Counted from the first letter of the stretch, positions 7,696 through 16,994 are shown. The stretch is 19,801 nucleotides of DNA from an uncultured Muribaculaceae bacterium (GCA_905209725.1 CAJLTZ010000046.1:1-19801), one strand, 5' to 3'. Notes: generated by a model not told the origin, from the sequence alone. Numbers and translations: made by a program.

Positions 7696-8225
7696 GGAAG
7701 CTCGCGGCTAAAGCCGCTGCGGGTGTCCTGACAGTGATTCTTATATGCGCTGTCTTTCTTACGGCTTGCCATGAAGTGGACGACGACCGGATACCAAATA
7801 TGCCGGTCAATATCCAGCTTACACCCGATGCCCTCTGGCACAAATATGGTGTTTCGGGATTCGGCAATTATCGCCGCTTTATCATAAGTCTGCGCGAACC
7901 CGCTGATTTCTTCTATACCACCCGCAGCGCCACCGGCTTCGGGGGTGTGCTCCTTATCGAGGGAGCCGACCCCTTCTCAGGCGATGTCCGCCCTCTGGCT
8001 TTCGATTTGAGTTGCCCTGTGGAAAGAAAGCCCGATATTCGTGTGAATGTCATCAACGATGGCATGGAACCCGTGGCCAGATGCCCCAAATGCGGTTCGG
8101 TGTATCGTCTGGTGGAGGGGGGTGGCACCCCTATCGACGGCCCGGCGAAAAAGGAACAATGGGGATTGAAGAGATATGAGGTGCTCGACGCGCCTGCAGG
8201 TGGAAAAGTAATTGTAAACAATTAG
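7692..8225 (+). CDS. Lipoprotein with Rieske-like domain and altered ligands
   Basis: The 177-residue protein has a lipoprotein signal peptide with lipobox LTAC (Cys26) and is expected to be anchored to the envelope. The C-terminal half has the layout of a Rieske domain: DLSCPVE (Cys108), then ARCPKCGSVYRLVEGGG (Cys131, Cys134), IDGPA, and LKRYEV. A normal Rieske centre uses CxH and CxxH. Here the first histidine position is Val110 and the second is Cys134, so the ligand set would be three cysteines. It may hold a different cluster, a zinc ion, or none. It overlaps the SRPBCC gene by four bases and is followed after 14 bases by the LysE fusion gene, so all are likely one operon. Function is unknown. 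Confidence 0.7.
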   Translation: MRKLAAKAAAGVLTVILICAVFLTACHEVDDDRIPNMPVNIQLTPDALWHKYGVSGFGNYRRFIISLREPADFFYTTRSATGFGGVLLIEGADPFSGDVRPLAFDLSCPVERKPDIRVNVINDGMEPVARCPKCGSVYRLVEGGGTPIDGPAKKEQWGLKRYEVLDAPAGGKVIVNN

Positions 8226-8239
8226 GTTATTTACCGTTA

Positions 8240-9919
8240 ATGGATTTTATCGAGGGAATATTCTATATGATGTGGCGAGGAATCGCGATCGGCATCATCA
8301 TGTCGGCTCCAATGGGGCCGGTGGGTATTCTCTGCATCCAGCGCACTCTTGAGAAAGGTCGCCTCACCGGCTTCTTCACCGGCGTAGGCGCTGCCCTATC
8401 CGACCTCCTTTACTGCCTGCTAACGGGCTTCGGTCTCTCTTTTATCGAGGATTTCCTGAAGGCCAACCAGAATGTGATTCAGATTGTGGGAAGCGTGGTG
8501 CTGATTGCTTTCGGAGTCTATCTATTCCGCTCAAATCCGGCCCGGCAATTGAAAACACCCGACCAACAGCGTGTGTCTAAACGAAAGAATATCCTGAGCG
8601 GTTTCCTTTTCACATTCTCCAACCCGCTGATTATATTCCTTGTAATCGGGCTTTTCGCCCGCTTCAATTTCATGATGCCGGAATTCGGCGTGGTGGAATA
8701 TCTGGCAGGATTCGTATGCATTATCATCGGCGCGTTGCTATGGTGGTGGATGGTGACCTTCTTTGTGGATAAGGTGAGGGCGCATTTCAATCTGCGCTCC
8801 ATGTGGCTTATAAATAAAATCACCGGTGGAATCGTGATGATTTTCGCTCTTGTGGGCATCATCACGGCAATCACCAATCATGCTACGGCTGCCACACGCA
8901 CCCAATATCTGAATTCGGCGCGAGGGTTCGGAGATTACGCTCCGGCAGGCGAACCTCTCGCAATAAACAATCCCGGACCGGACACACTGCAGGTGCTTTT
9001 TCCTTTGAATTGCACCGGCGATTTCCGGTTGCGTTTCCGGGCCGCCAATGAGCACAATCTCCCTAACCGGGGTGTTAAAACCACAACTTCCGATGGAACG
9101 GAAAGGAGGGTTGACCATCCATCCTGGGGTGTCGGAACAATAGCTGAGTTCGGATCCACAGTCTTCTGGTTGCACACACAATATGACCATTTCGACGATT
9201 TGCGACCGGCCACGGTAATTGTCTCCACCTCCCATTCCGGCGTAAAGGATGATTTCAACGACGATTTTTCAGAATCGCCTCAAGCATATTATGATTCAGG
9301 ACTCGATCCATTCAATGGCTGGAACGCTTTTGAGTTGACGCAAAGCGGCGGACGTCTCTCTCTCAAGGGAGGAAACAGAAAATATATTCCGCTTGCTGAA
9401 ACAGATGCTCCAGCGCCCGTCAGCGTGGGAATTTTTATAGCGCCGGGAAGTGCTGTCGTGCTCGATTATATTGAAATACGTGAACAAAGCCATCATCCGA
9501 GGCTCTGCATAACATCCGAGGCAAATCCCGATGTGCTGGCTTCATATCTTCAACGCTCCAAAGATTCTATTGAGGGAATATGGGAAGTGTTTGACTACAC
9601 ATTGGAAGAAACTCTTCTCAAAAAGGGAGGTCAATACAGGTTAGCGATCATAGCCGACGGCAAAGGGAACTATGAGATGGCCTATCTTGATGGTGCCATG
9701 AAACTTCCTGCTGAATGGAAGCGGGGGATGTTGAAAGGGCGTTTGATAGCCACACATTTCCCGGGAGTGTACGATGTGGTATGGTATGCACCAGACCGCG
9801 AGAAAATTCCCGGCGACAATAAAGCCCAGATTGAGCAGGAGGGAGTATTGTCGCTACAATTTCCCGCCCACACCAGCACTCTGCGCCTCCGCCGCATATC
9901 CGACAAATACATCAGATAA
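8240..9919 (+). CDS. LysE/RhtB-type exporter fused to a large extracytoplasmic domain
   Basis: Residues 1 to about 215 are a complete LysE-family translocator: six hydrophobic segments near 13-33, 45-67, 80-97, 125-145, 152-175 and 193-213, with the family start SAPMGPVGILCIQRTLEKG (22-40) and GVGAALSDLLYC. LysE proteins export amino acids and related solutes across the inner membrane and are normally about 200-220 residues. Here the frame continues without interruption for about 340 more residues that look soluble and beta-rich. There is a jelly-roll-like part (WNAFELTQSGGRLSLKGGN, then SVGIFIAPGSAVVLDYIEIR) and a second part (GIWEVFDY, GQYRLAIIADGKGNYEMAYL, WKRGMLKGRLIATHF, DVVWYAPDRE). I do not recognise that region. 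The last helix is followed by HATAATR, which resembles a signal peptidase site, so the tail might be released. Confidence 0.75.
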   Translation: MDFIEGIFYMMWRGIAIGIIMSAPMGPVGILCIQRTLEKGRLTGFFTGVGAALSDLLYCLLTGFGLSFIEDFLKANQNVIQIVGSVVLIAFGVYLFRSNPARQLKTPDQQRVSKRKNILSGFLFTFSNPLIIFLVIGLFARFNFMMPEFGVVEYLAGFVCIIIGALLWWWMVTFFVDKVRAHFNLRSMWLINKITGGIVMIFALVGIITAITNHATAATRTQYLNSARGFGDYAPAGEPLAINNPGPDTLQVLFPLNCTGDFRLRFRAANEHNLPNRGVKTTTSDGTERRVDHPSWGVGTIAEFGSTVFWLHTQYDHFDDLRPATVIVSTSHSGVKDDFNDDFSESPQAYYDSGLDPFNGWNAFELTQSGGRLSLKGGNRKYIPLAETDAPAPVSVGIFIAPGSAVVLDYIEIREQSHHPRLCITSEANPDVLASYLQRSKDSIEGIWEVFDYTLEETLLKKGGQYRLAIIADGKGNYEMAYLDGAMKLPAEWKRGMLKGRLIATHFPGVYDVVWYAPDREKIPGDNKAQIEQEGVLSLQFPAHTSTLRLRRISDKYIR

Positions 9920-9956
9920 TTCCACTATAGACATCTTCTAAACTCAACTTTTCAAG

Positions 9957-11129
9957 ATGAAAAAAATTTTATTCACAGCAATGGCCTTGCTGCCGCTGCT
10001 GTCAGTTCCGACACTCAATGCTGAAGTGACGGTAGTAGAGAAAAACCAATTCAAATTTTCCGCTTCCGGTCGCATTCTTTTCGATGGCGCCCTCTTCGGG
10101 CCTCGTGGCGACACCTTCTCCGACGGCGTGGCTATGCCTGACGTGCGCATCGGAGGCAAGGCTTCATTTGGTAAATTCGCCGCCAATTTAGACATGGGTT
10201 ATGGCATGCAGAAACTAAGTTTCAAGGATGTATACATTGAATATGCCCCGAATGAACACCACACAATTCGCTTGGGCTACTTCGTGCATCAGTTTGGCCT
10301 GAACGCCGCGACTTCAAGTTCGATGAAACCGACCTTCCAACCGCAGACCACTGATGATTTCTTCGGTGCATGCAGCCGCAGAATCGGAGCGATGTATGTT
10401 TTCGACAAAGGACCATGGTTCATAGCTGCAAGCGCATACGCTTCAGGCAAAAGCCTGAGCGAATATGCGAACACTCAGGGTAAAATCAGCGCCGGAGGAC
10501 TGGGACGCTTTGTGTGGCGTCCGTTTCATACCACGGGCAATGTGATGCAGATTGGTGTGTCGCCTCTCTATCAGGGTGCCGCACACACTCGGCTGGAAAA
10601 TGGTGAAACCTCTCCCGGCAGTTTTAACTTCTCCGCCAATTTTCCTACCGCTGTGAATAATGTAGACCTGGTGAAGGCTCAGATTCCTGAGGCTCGTGGA
10701 GTATTCCAGATCACCCCCGAACTTCTCCTTTCCAAAGATCGCTTTGCCCTGGAATCACAATACTATTACATGAACGTCAATCGCCGCGACGGACTGAAGA
10801 ATTATACGGCGCATGGCGTTTACGGCATGGGACGTATACTGCTTCTCGGCGACAAGGAGTACTGGTATTCCGACAATGTAGGCTGCCTTGCCACCCCCGG
10901 CAAAAACACTCTGGAGGCTGTGATTGGATACAACTACACCAATGCCAACTGCAACAAGGCCGGAATCCTCGGAGGAATCACCAACGACTATTCCCTTACC
11001 CTCAACTATTACATCAACAAGTATGTGATCTGTCGTCTCCGCTATAGTTACACCAATGTGTGGGGTTCTCCCACCGGTCTTGACACACATGTCAACATCA
11101 TCCAGGCCCGCGTGATGTTCAAGTTCTGA
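9957..11129 (+). CDS. Outer-membrane porin, OprO/OprP-like
   Basis: The 390-residue protein has a signal peptide (MKKILFTAMALLPLLSVPTLNA) and then the pattern of a beta-barrel. Amphipathic strands alternate (FKFSASGRILFDGALFG, GKFAANLDMGYGMQKLSFKD, DVYIEYAPNEHHTIRLGYF). It ends with a terminal strand finishing in phenylalanine (VNIIQARVMFKF), as expected for barrels inserted by the BAM complex. The spacing and the YIEY-x-LGYF segment resemble the phosphate-selective porin O/P family that is common in Bacteroidetes; the actual substrate is not known, so phosphate is not claimed. It lies 37 bases after the LysE fusion gene without an obvious promoter and ends the + strand block before a strong terminator. 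Confidence 0.82.
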   Translation: MKKILFTAMALLPLLSVPTLNAEVTVVEKNQFKFSASGRILFDGALFGPRGDTFSDGVAMPDVRIGGKASFGKFAANLDMGYGMQKLSFKDVYIEYAPNEHHTIRLGYFVHQFGLNAATSSSMKPTFQPQTTDDFFGACSRRIGAMYVFDKGPWFIAASAYASGKSLSEYANTQGKISAGGLGRFVWRPFHTTGNVMQIGVSPLYQGAAHTRLENGETSPGSFNFSANFPTAVNNVDLVKAQIPEARGVFQITPELLLSKDRFALESQYYYMNVNRRDGLKNYTAHGVYGMGRILLLGDKEYWYSDNVGCLATPGKNTLEAVIGYNYTNANCNKAGILGGITNDYSLTLNYYINKYVICRLRYSYTNVWGSPTGLDTHVNIIQARVMFKF

Positions 11130-11153
11130 CTTCCGCAACAATTCAATATCACG

Positions 11154-11189
11154 CTCAATAACATCAATAACATCAATAACCTCAATAAC
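11154..11189. repeat. Four tandem copies of a 9-base unit
   Basis: CTCAATAAC, ATCAATAAC, ATCAATAAC and CTCAATAAC follow each other without gaps at 11154-11189. The array is non-coding, between the porin stop codon and the terminator stem. Confidence 0.8.
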
Positions 11190-11190
11190 A

Positions 11191-11234
11191 AAAGACTGCG
11201 CCGTAAATCTTACAGCGCAGTCTTTATCATTTTT
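11191..11234 (+). terminator. Strong terminator between convergent genes
   Basis: AAAGACTGCGC (11191-11201) pairs perfectly with GCGCAGTCTTT (11215-11225), and GTAA/TTAC extend the stem inside (11203-11206, 11210-11213). TTTT follows at 11231-11234 on the + strand. On the - strand the stem is flanked by TTTTG, so it may also end the Omp28-like gene, whose stop is 33 bases away. Confidence 0.85.
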
Positions 11235-11257
11235 AGGGCTTGTCCCTCTATACTTTC

Positions 11258-12199
11258 TTACCAGAGGACCTTCTTCACGGAACCGTCGGAATAAACCGTT
11301 ATGTAAAGTCCGGAGCCGGGACGGTCGTTGAGTTTACGACCCTGCATGTCATAATAAGCGGCTACCGTGCGGCTGTTGCCGGTGACATTGGCTATACCAC
11401 TATTTCCCAACGAGACGGCGTCAGAATTGAGCACCTCGCATTTCAGCACATTGCTGGGTAAGTCCCGGTTTACAATGGCCACCACCTCCATATCGTTGAT
11501 TTTCCATGTATCATCCAGGTCAAAAGCGTATTGATAGGTAAATCTGTCGTCTTTCCATTCAATAGGCTCGCCCCAAGCCTTGTTCATAGCCCTTGTGACG
11601 TGCTGGTGGATATACCCGTCGTCTGCACCGCTCTGGAAATCAGCCTTGATATTGTTTTCCACAAGGTATACTGTGATCATGGTATTGTTCTGCTTTTCTG
11701 ACGTCTTCTCGCCCTCTACATCCACTGTGACGCGGCCATCCTCCACAGTGGCGGAAACCTTGACGTTTACGGGAGAAGGAATGACAAGTCGTTTGTCAAT
11801 CTCTGCGCGAATATCCTCTTCAGTCGGCAAGTACGCTCCGAATACAACCGAAGTCTGCTCAAGAGTCGGAACGCGGTCAATCATCAATCCGGGCGCAAAT
11901 TTTTTATCCGAGTTGTACAACCACAGATACTCCGTATCCTCCGGAAGGGTGAGCCAGTCGGTCAGGAACCCGATATGGTGACAGACTACGAGCAAACGCC
12001 CTGCATAATCAGGATGTTGGAGTATGTTATGCACTTTCTCAGCCGCAGCGGGGCAGTTGTTGCACATTTCTGTGGTGAACTCCTCCATGAACACTGTGCG
12101 GCTATAACCCTCCTCCGTGGTTTCCTGTGCCAAAAGTCGCGGCATACCACAAGTGGCAGCAAGTGCGGCACATAACATTACGGTATTGATTCTATTCAT
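11258..12199 (-). CDS. Omp28-like secreted protein with thioredoxin-type CxxC and T9SS tail
   Basis: The 313-residue product has a signal peptide (about residues 1-25, ending LLAQ). A thioredoxin-like domain follows, with VFMEEFTTEMCNNCPAAAEK (Cys46 and Cys49 form CNNC). A beta-rich C-terminal portion begins near SPVNVKVSATVEDGRVTVDV. This is the layout of the Omp28-related family, which is frequent in Bacteroidetes and named for a Porphyromonas outer-membrane protein. The last 45 residues (AAYYDMQGRKLND, GLYITVYSDG, KKVLW) match the type A sorting domain of the type IX secretion system, so export to the cell surface or medium is inferred. The intact CxxC suggests redox or disulfide activity. 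It lies downstream of the 1,523-residue gene but behind that gene's terminator, so it probably has its own promoter, which I could not identify. Confidence 0.82.
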   Translation of the reverse strand: MNRINTVMLCAALAATCGMPRLLAQETTEEGYSRTVFMEEFTTEMCNNCPAAAEKVHNILQHPDYAGRLLVVCHHIGFLTDWLTLPEDTEYLWLYNSDKKFAPGLMIDRVPTLEQTSVVFGAYLPTEEDIRAEIDKRLVIPSPVNVKVSATVEDGRVTVDVEGEKTSEKQNNTMITVYLVENNIKADFQSGADDGYIHQHVTRAMNKAWGEPIEWKDDRFTYQYAFDLDDTWKINDMEVVAIVNRDLPSNVLKCEVLNSDAVSLGNSGIANVTGNSRTVAAYYDMQGRKLNDRPGSGLYITVYSDGSVKKVLW

Positions 12200-12225
12200 A
12201 AATATATGATTTAGGTCGTTGTTGC

Positions 12226-12265
12226 AAAAACGCAGGGGGAACCCTATTCGGGGCCTCCCCCTGCG
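12226..12265 (-). terminator. Terminator of the large secreted protein gene
   Basis: CGCAGGGGGA (12231-12240) and TCCCCCTGCG (12256-12265) form a perfect 10-bp stem with inner CCC/GGG pairs. Read on the - strand the stem is followed by TTTTTG, giving an intrinsic terminator 26 bases after the stop codon of the 12291-16862 gene. Confidence 0.85.
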
Positions 12266-12290
12266 CTATCAATTTAATACGGCAGTCTGA

Positions 12291-15200
12291 TTAGCGAACG
12301 TTAACCTTGGCGACATTGCCGTTGATGTTTACGATATAGATGCCGGGGATGACATTGATTCTTGTCATATCCATACACTCGGCATGAGCAATAACCTTAC
12401 CGTCTACCGTGCAGACATCCGCTGTAAGGCCCTCATATCCACATATGATAATCTCATTTTCGCCGCCGACGATAAATCTACTTGCGTCGATATTGTCCAC
12501 ACCGGATACGTCCACCGTAACGATGTTGGATTCAGCTCCGTGAGAACCGTCGGAAAGCACAGGCAGCACATAGTATCGGTAAGCCTTGTCGAATGAAACA
12601 GCCTTGTCGGAATACGCGCAGTCTGAACCCTCTCCAAGCTTGGAGAACTCCTGTGCGCTTCCCTCGGCACGGTAAACTTCATAACCTGTCACAGAAATGT
12701 TGCCATTGATGGGAGTGTAGTTCACATTGTCGATGCAGATACCGAACACATCGCGGCTTACATAGTGCACTGCCACTCTCTTCGCGTCCTCCGGAAGTGT
12801 TACCGACACTTCCTGCCATTCCACAGGCTGCTCGGAGTCGGAATTTCCAACCTCTACACGCTCAAGCACTTCGAATTCTGACGGGTCAACGGTGTCGTCC
12901 TTAGAGTAACAGATCTCAATTTGCTCCATGCCATATTTGTTGATGATGGGGCATGCCGACAAGCTGAAGGTGGTGCCACCCTTTACAAGCGGTGAGATAA
13001 GCCAGTCGTTGGCTGAAGGAATGTTACCGTCTGTCTGCGTGCCGGGACAGAAAGCAATCAGCAGCTGTCTGCCATCTGCGGCATATGGAATTGCGCCACG
13101 GCCGTAGAGATCATTCATCGTATCGGAATTGTATACATGGAAGCCAGTCTTATACTTGACCTCGCCAAGAACCTTATTAGATTCGGAAGTGCTTTGCAGG
13201 GCGTATGCATCGATAGTGTCGTCGTAGATATGGGTGAACTCTCCGATGCGGGAACCGCTGGGAATGAAAGGAAGATAATCCTCGAAGCTCTCTGCACCGT
13301 TCCTTACCTCAGGCTCTGACCATTTCAGCGCGATCTCATCGGCTCCAGCCTTTGCAGACAGGTCGTCAATCAATACAGCCCTACCCTTGATTATTTCGCA
13401 TGAGGTCTCATCACTGTCGTTCGACTCATTCATATCCGAACCATTAAGTTCGAACTTAATCTTGCACTCGCCCATATCCTTAGTGGCAGGTACGTAATCC
13501 CAGTATGCCTCGTTGAATTCATCGGCTACAATATTGTTCTGCGCCTCTATTGTCTTTTCGGCAATTACATTACCACTCTTGTCAGAGAGTGTGAACTTTC
13601 CGCCAGTGTAAACGCATTCCGAGATGCCGATATTTGATACAGTGGCCTTGAAGGTCATTGTCTCTCCAACGGTGCCGCGCGTATTTTCGGCCACATTGAC
13701 CGACAGGTCGCGGTGGATAAGGTTCTTCATTCTGTAACCGTCCATAACGAATATGGAGTGTTCAGGTGAGAAATAAGGATACACCTTGATCTCTACCCAG
13801 CCCCGGTTCTGGAACTTTTCAGGCAGTTTCACAACAATCCTGCGGAATCCTTCCGAATAGTCCATTCCTAATACGTTGTTCAGGTCCAGAATCTCCGTTT
13901 CGTCCACTCCGGAGGCAGCGGCCGTCACTTTCACGTTTTCGCATCCTCCAAGGTAGAATGTTGGCATGAATCCGGCTTCCTGCATCCCAAGCGTAGAGAA
14001 TTTAGGCAGAGCGATGCATCCGTATGTATTGGTGGCTGTGCTACCAATTACTGCGGCACCGTCGGCAACCGCGTATTGCTCACCTTGGTTCGACGGATCT
14101 CCTATGCTCCAGTTCACCTTGGATTCACCCTTGGAGGAGAGGAACATTGGGCCATATATAGGGCCGTTCGCGCCCTTGAATGTCTCTGCGGCAGGCATCT
14201 CATACGGAACACCGATAGTGAAATCGGCAATAGCTATCATGTTTCCGACACCGGCAACATTGGCGGCAGCGACACCAAGTGACATAGACTGCTGGGAAGC
14301 GTCTTCTCCAACCCTAAACTTGAACTCATACACATCAGTGCCGATCTCCTCGACAATGTTCCACTCATAGGTGCCGAACGGCGTAACGGACTTCTGGCAT
14401 AGATAATATGTTATGTCTGTCTGACTGATGTAATTGCCGTTCAAGCCCTCGCTGGGAGCGTCCCAATACAGCGTACCGGAAACGTTATCCTCGTTAAGTA
14501 CGGCACGCAGATTCTCCGGAGAGCCCGGCAGGTCAATGCCTGTGTAGGCATCAAACTCATAGATCATTCCGTGGGTTTCTCCCTGGAACGTCTGGATGGT
14601 GAAATGATTGTTGCCCTGAACGGTATTCAGCACAACCGACTGAGTCGACCCGGGGGCTCCGGAGACAGTTTTGCTCTCAACGCTGTTGGAGATGACTGCT
14701 GTGACTGTTCCTGACAAGGGGGTGTTGTTGATTGTGGATACAGGCATCTTGAACGCTATGGTTGCCGACAGGGCTCCCTCAGCGGCTGCCGTAGCGGTGA
14801 CATCCTGCACCATGTCCGGGCCGTTCTTCGAGACGGCGGACACTTCCACCTTCATATCCTTTACATAGAGATACAGTTTATCGGCCGGCGTTATGGCGTG
14901 TATGCCTATATAATACAAACCGGGTTCTTCTGCATTGAACATTCCCTCGAAGGGCGTTCTTACCTCACCGCCGGGAGTCTGGCTCTCACCAATCACCAGT
15001 TGGGTCATGGCCTTCGACGACGGCTCGCGTCCCACATATACCTCGAACACCTCGTTGTCTACAGCCCATGCATTCATGGAGAATGTGTGGAGATATCCGG
15101 TTTCAGTGATGTTTACAGGGGGAAGGAAGAGCCAGTCGTCGGCATCATTGTCCCAGTCAAATTCATGACGGAACGCGCTTGTTCCATCATGATATTTCCA

Positions 15201-16862
15201 TGTGGACCAGTCTTCGTTGACATCCTCCACTACAAACAGTTTTGACACAGATTTAGTAGGCTCGAAATAGGCCGGTTCTGTAAATGCCTGTCCGAAAGTG
15301 ATGTCGTTGGAGTTGCCACCCTCGGATACATGTCCCTTGGCTGTGGCATATACAGTGGCTGTATATGACGCAAGTTCGTCATTGGCAGCAAGCCCTGTGG
15401 CGCAACTTGTGGTCGATAATCCCTCGGCAATCAGTTTGCCGTTAAGTTCGACGTTGTATCTTACGCTGCTTGTATCCAGATAACCGTCATGTTCGCCGGC
15501 GACTACCGGATCCCATGTAATCTCGTCTATAGTAAGTTTTACGTTCTTCGGCTTCAGGGGAATGTCATTGCCTACGTATACACCCACACTATTGTCAAGG
15601 CTCTCATGTGTTCCCAAAATGCAGACCAGATTGAAGCCAACTACACCATCCTGAAGGTTGGCGTCTTCGCCTATGGTCAATACGGCGTTCTCGCCCGGAT
15701 TGCCTTTTCCAGATGTATACTCCACGCCATCAATAAACAGTTTGTAATCCATTTCGGACTCAATCTGCGTATCGTTGTTGCAGAGTGTAGGCAGTTTGAA
15801 CTCGATTGTTCCGGTATATGCTCCGTTTTTGAAACTGGAGGTTACGTACTCAGGCACGCGGGGTGCTTCAGAATCCTTTCTCTTTGCTTCATTACAGTAC
15901 ATCACACTGATCTGAGCCAGATCCTGAAGGTCGCAGATCTTATATGCATCATATGTGTCGGCATTGAATGCTATCAGTTCGGATCGCGAGTCTGTGTTCG
16001 GATTCCATATGTAATAATTAGACATGGCATCGTAACAGATACCTGCTGTATAGGGAGAACTGATACCGGTCGCCTTCATCAGCGTCATGGCACCGTCCTC
16101 CTTGGAATATGAATATATCTCACCCTTTTCTGAGATACCTACAATCTTGCGCAGTTTTGTGTTGTACGTCATCTGCGGATTAAAGTCACCGGCGGCGGGC
16201 GATGCAAGTTTTGTTGCCTTCATCGTGGCCACATCGAATTTAAGCCAGCAGTTGTATCCGAACCCGTAGAATGCGTTTTCCTCCGGCACATAGACACCGC
16301 TCTGGATGAAAGTGTTCTCAAATGCCTCCGACATATCCTCGTCGGTATAGTCCATTGTCCAGAGGTTGAGGGAGCGGAACCATGCGGCGCATATCTCTCC
16401 GTAATCGTCCTTTTGCCACATAAAGGCATAAAGCATGTTCTCCTTTACGCCAAAGCATTTATAATACACCCTCGAATCTGACCCCATCACGTTGTAAAGC
16501 GTGCCATCAAGCATGACTTTCTTCAATCCGCGACGCAGGTTGCTTGCACCAGAGGAATAAATCATGTCTCCGTAGATGTTATACGTGGTTATGACTCCTT
16601 CCGGGATCATGGGGATCTCCTGGGCTTGTGCCTTCGATGGCGCCAAATACGCATTCCTCTCAGACAGGATCATCCCTTGCCCCATTGTGTTGCTGCCGTC
16701 AGAGCGCTCACGGCCAGTCTGGATGGCAGGCAAACGTCGGCCCGGCTTAGACACGTGTCCGCTGCTTGCCCTCTGTTTCTGCACCCTTTCAGCCTGATAT
16801 GCATGCGTCGATATGCACAGACTGAACAATAGCGAAAAACAAATCAGTAATCGTTTCACCAT
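12291..16862 (-). CDS. Large modular secreted protein with choice-of-anchor J-like and Fn3-like domains and T9SS tail
   Basis: The 1,523-residue product starts with a signal peptide (MVKRLLICFSLLFSLCISTHA) and a basic linker. Roughly residues 85-345 show repeated strand pairs typical of a beta-propeller (IPEGVITTYNIYGDMIYSSG, YGFGYNCWLKFDV, GICYDAMSNYYIWNP). Fibronectin III or Ig-like modules follow. A jelly-roll segment near 535-670 reads DDWLFLPPVNITETGYLHTF, and a second choice-of-anchor J/cleaved adhesin-like segment near 1190-1370 contains ANDWLISPLVKGG and GICIDNVNY. A further Fn3-like module (VTGYEVYRAEG) precedes a sorting domain (CTVDGKVIAHAE, INVIPGIYIVNINGN). These imply export by type IX secretion and a surface or adhesive role; no catalytic motif was recognised. 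Domain limits are approximate. A terminator follows, and an FNR-like box lies upstream. Confidence 0.8.
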   Translation of the reverse strand: MVKRLLICFSLLFSLCISTHAYQAERVQKQRASSGHVSKPGRRLPAIQTGRERSDGSNTMGQGMILSERNAYLAPSKAQAQEIPMIPEGVITTYNIYGDMIYSSGASNLRRGLKKVMLDGTLYNVMGSDSRVYYKCFGVKENMLYAFMWQKDDYGEICAAWFRSLNLWTMDYTDEDMSEAFENTFIQSGVYVPEENAFYGFGYNCWLKFDVATMKATKLASPAAGDFNPQMTYNTKLRKIVGISEKGEIYSYSKEDGAMTLMKATGISSPYTAGICYDAMSNYYIWNPNTDSRSELIAFNADTYDAYKICDLQDLAQISVMYCNEAKRKDSEAPRVPEYVTSSFKNGAYTGTIEFKLPTLCNNDTQIESEMDYKLFIDGVEYTSGKGNPGENAVLTIGEDANLQDGVVGFNLVCILGTHESLDNSVGVYVGNDIPLKPKNVKLTIDEITWDPVVAGEHDGYLDTSSVRYNVELNGKLIAEGLSTTSCATGLAANDELASYTATVYATAKGHVSEGGNSNDITFGQAFTEPAYFEPTKSVSKLFVVEDVNEDWSTWKYHDGTSAFRHEFDWDNDADDWLFLPPVNITETGYLHTFSMNAWAVDNEVFEVYVGREPSSKAMTQLVIGESQTPGGEVRTPFEGMFNAEEPGLYYIGIHAITPADKLYLYVKDMKVEVSAVSKNGPDMVQDVTATAAAEGALSATIAFKMPVSTINNTPLSGTVTAVISNSVESKTVSGAPGSTQSVVLNTVQGNNHFTIQTFQGETHGMIYEFDAYTGIDLPGSPENLRAVLNEDNVSGTLYWDAPSEGLNGNYISQTDITYYLCQKSVTPFGTYEWNIVEEIGTDVYEFKFRVGEDASQQSMSLGVAAANVAGVGNMIAIADFTIGVPYEMPAAETFKGANGPIYGPMFLSSKGESKVNWSIGDPSNQGEQYAVADGAAVIGSTATNTYGCIALPKFSTLGMQEAGFMPTFYLGGCENVKVTAAASGVDETEILDLNNVLGMDYSEGFRRIVVKLPEKFQNRGWVEIKVYPYFSPEHSIFVMDGYRMKNLIHRDLSVNVAENTRGTVGETMTFKATVSNIGISECVYTGGKFTLSDKSGNVIAEKTIEAQNNIVADEFNEAYWDYVPATKDMGECKIKFELNGSDMNESNDSDETSCEIIKGRAVLIDDLSAKAGADEIALKWSEPEVRNGAESFEDYLPFIPSGSRIGEFTHIYDDTIDAYALQSTSESNKVLGEVKYKTGFHVYNSDTMNDLYGRGAIPYAADGRQLLIAFCPGTQTDGNIPSANDWLISPLVKGGTTFSLSACPIINKYGMEQIEICYSKDDTVDPSEFEVLERVEVGNSDSEQPVEWQEVSVTLPEDAKRVAVHYVSRDVFGICIDNVNYTPINGNISVTGYEVYRAEGSAQEFSKLGEGSDCAYSDKAVSFDKAYRYYVLPVLSDGSHGAESNIVTVDVSGVDNIDASRFIVGGENEIIICGYEGLTADVCTVDGKVIAHAECMDMTRINVIPGIYIVNINGNVAKVNVR

Positions 16863-16994
16863 AGTGTTTAGTTATCGAGGCTCTAAGTTTGTTATTTTCT
16901 ACAGGCATTCGGATGGAAGAACCTCATTTACCACCACTTTTGCCCGTATGCCACTGCAATCTGCGGCTTGATTATTTCGAAAAATATTTAATAA

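Noticed and set aside
12199..12206. TATATTTA as promoter of the Omp28-like gene
   Set aside because: It is a 7 of 8 match but overlaps the A of the start codon, so the transcript would begin inside the signal peptide.
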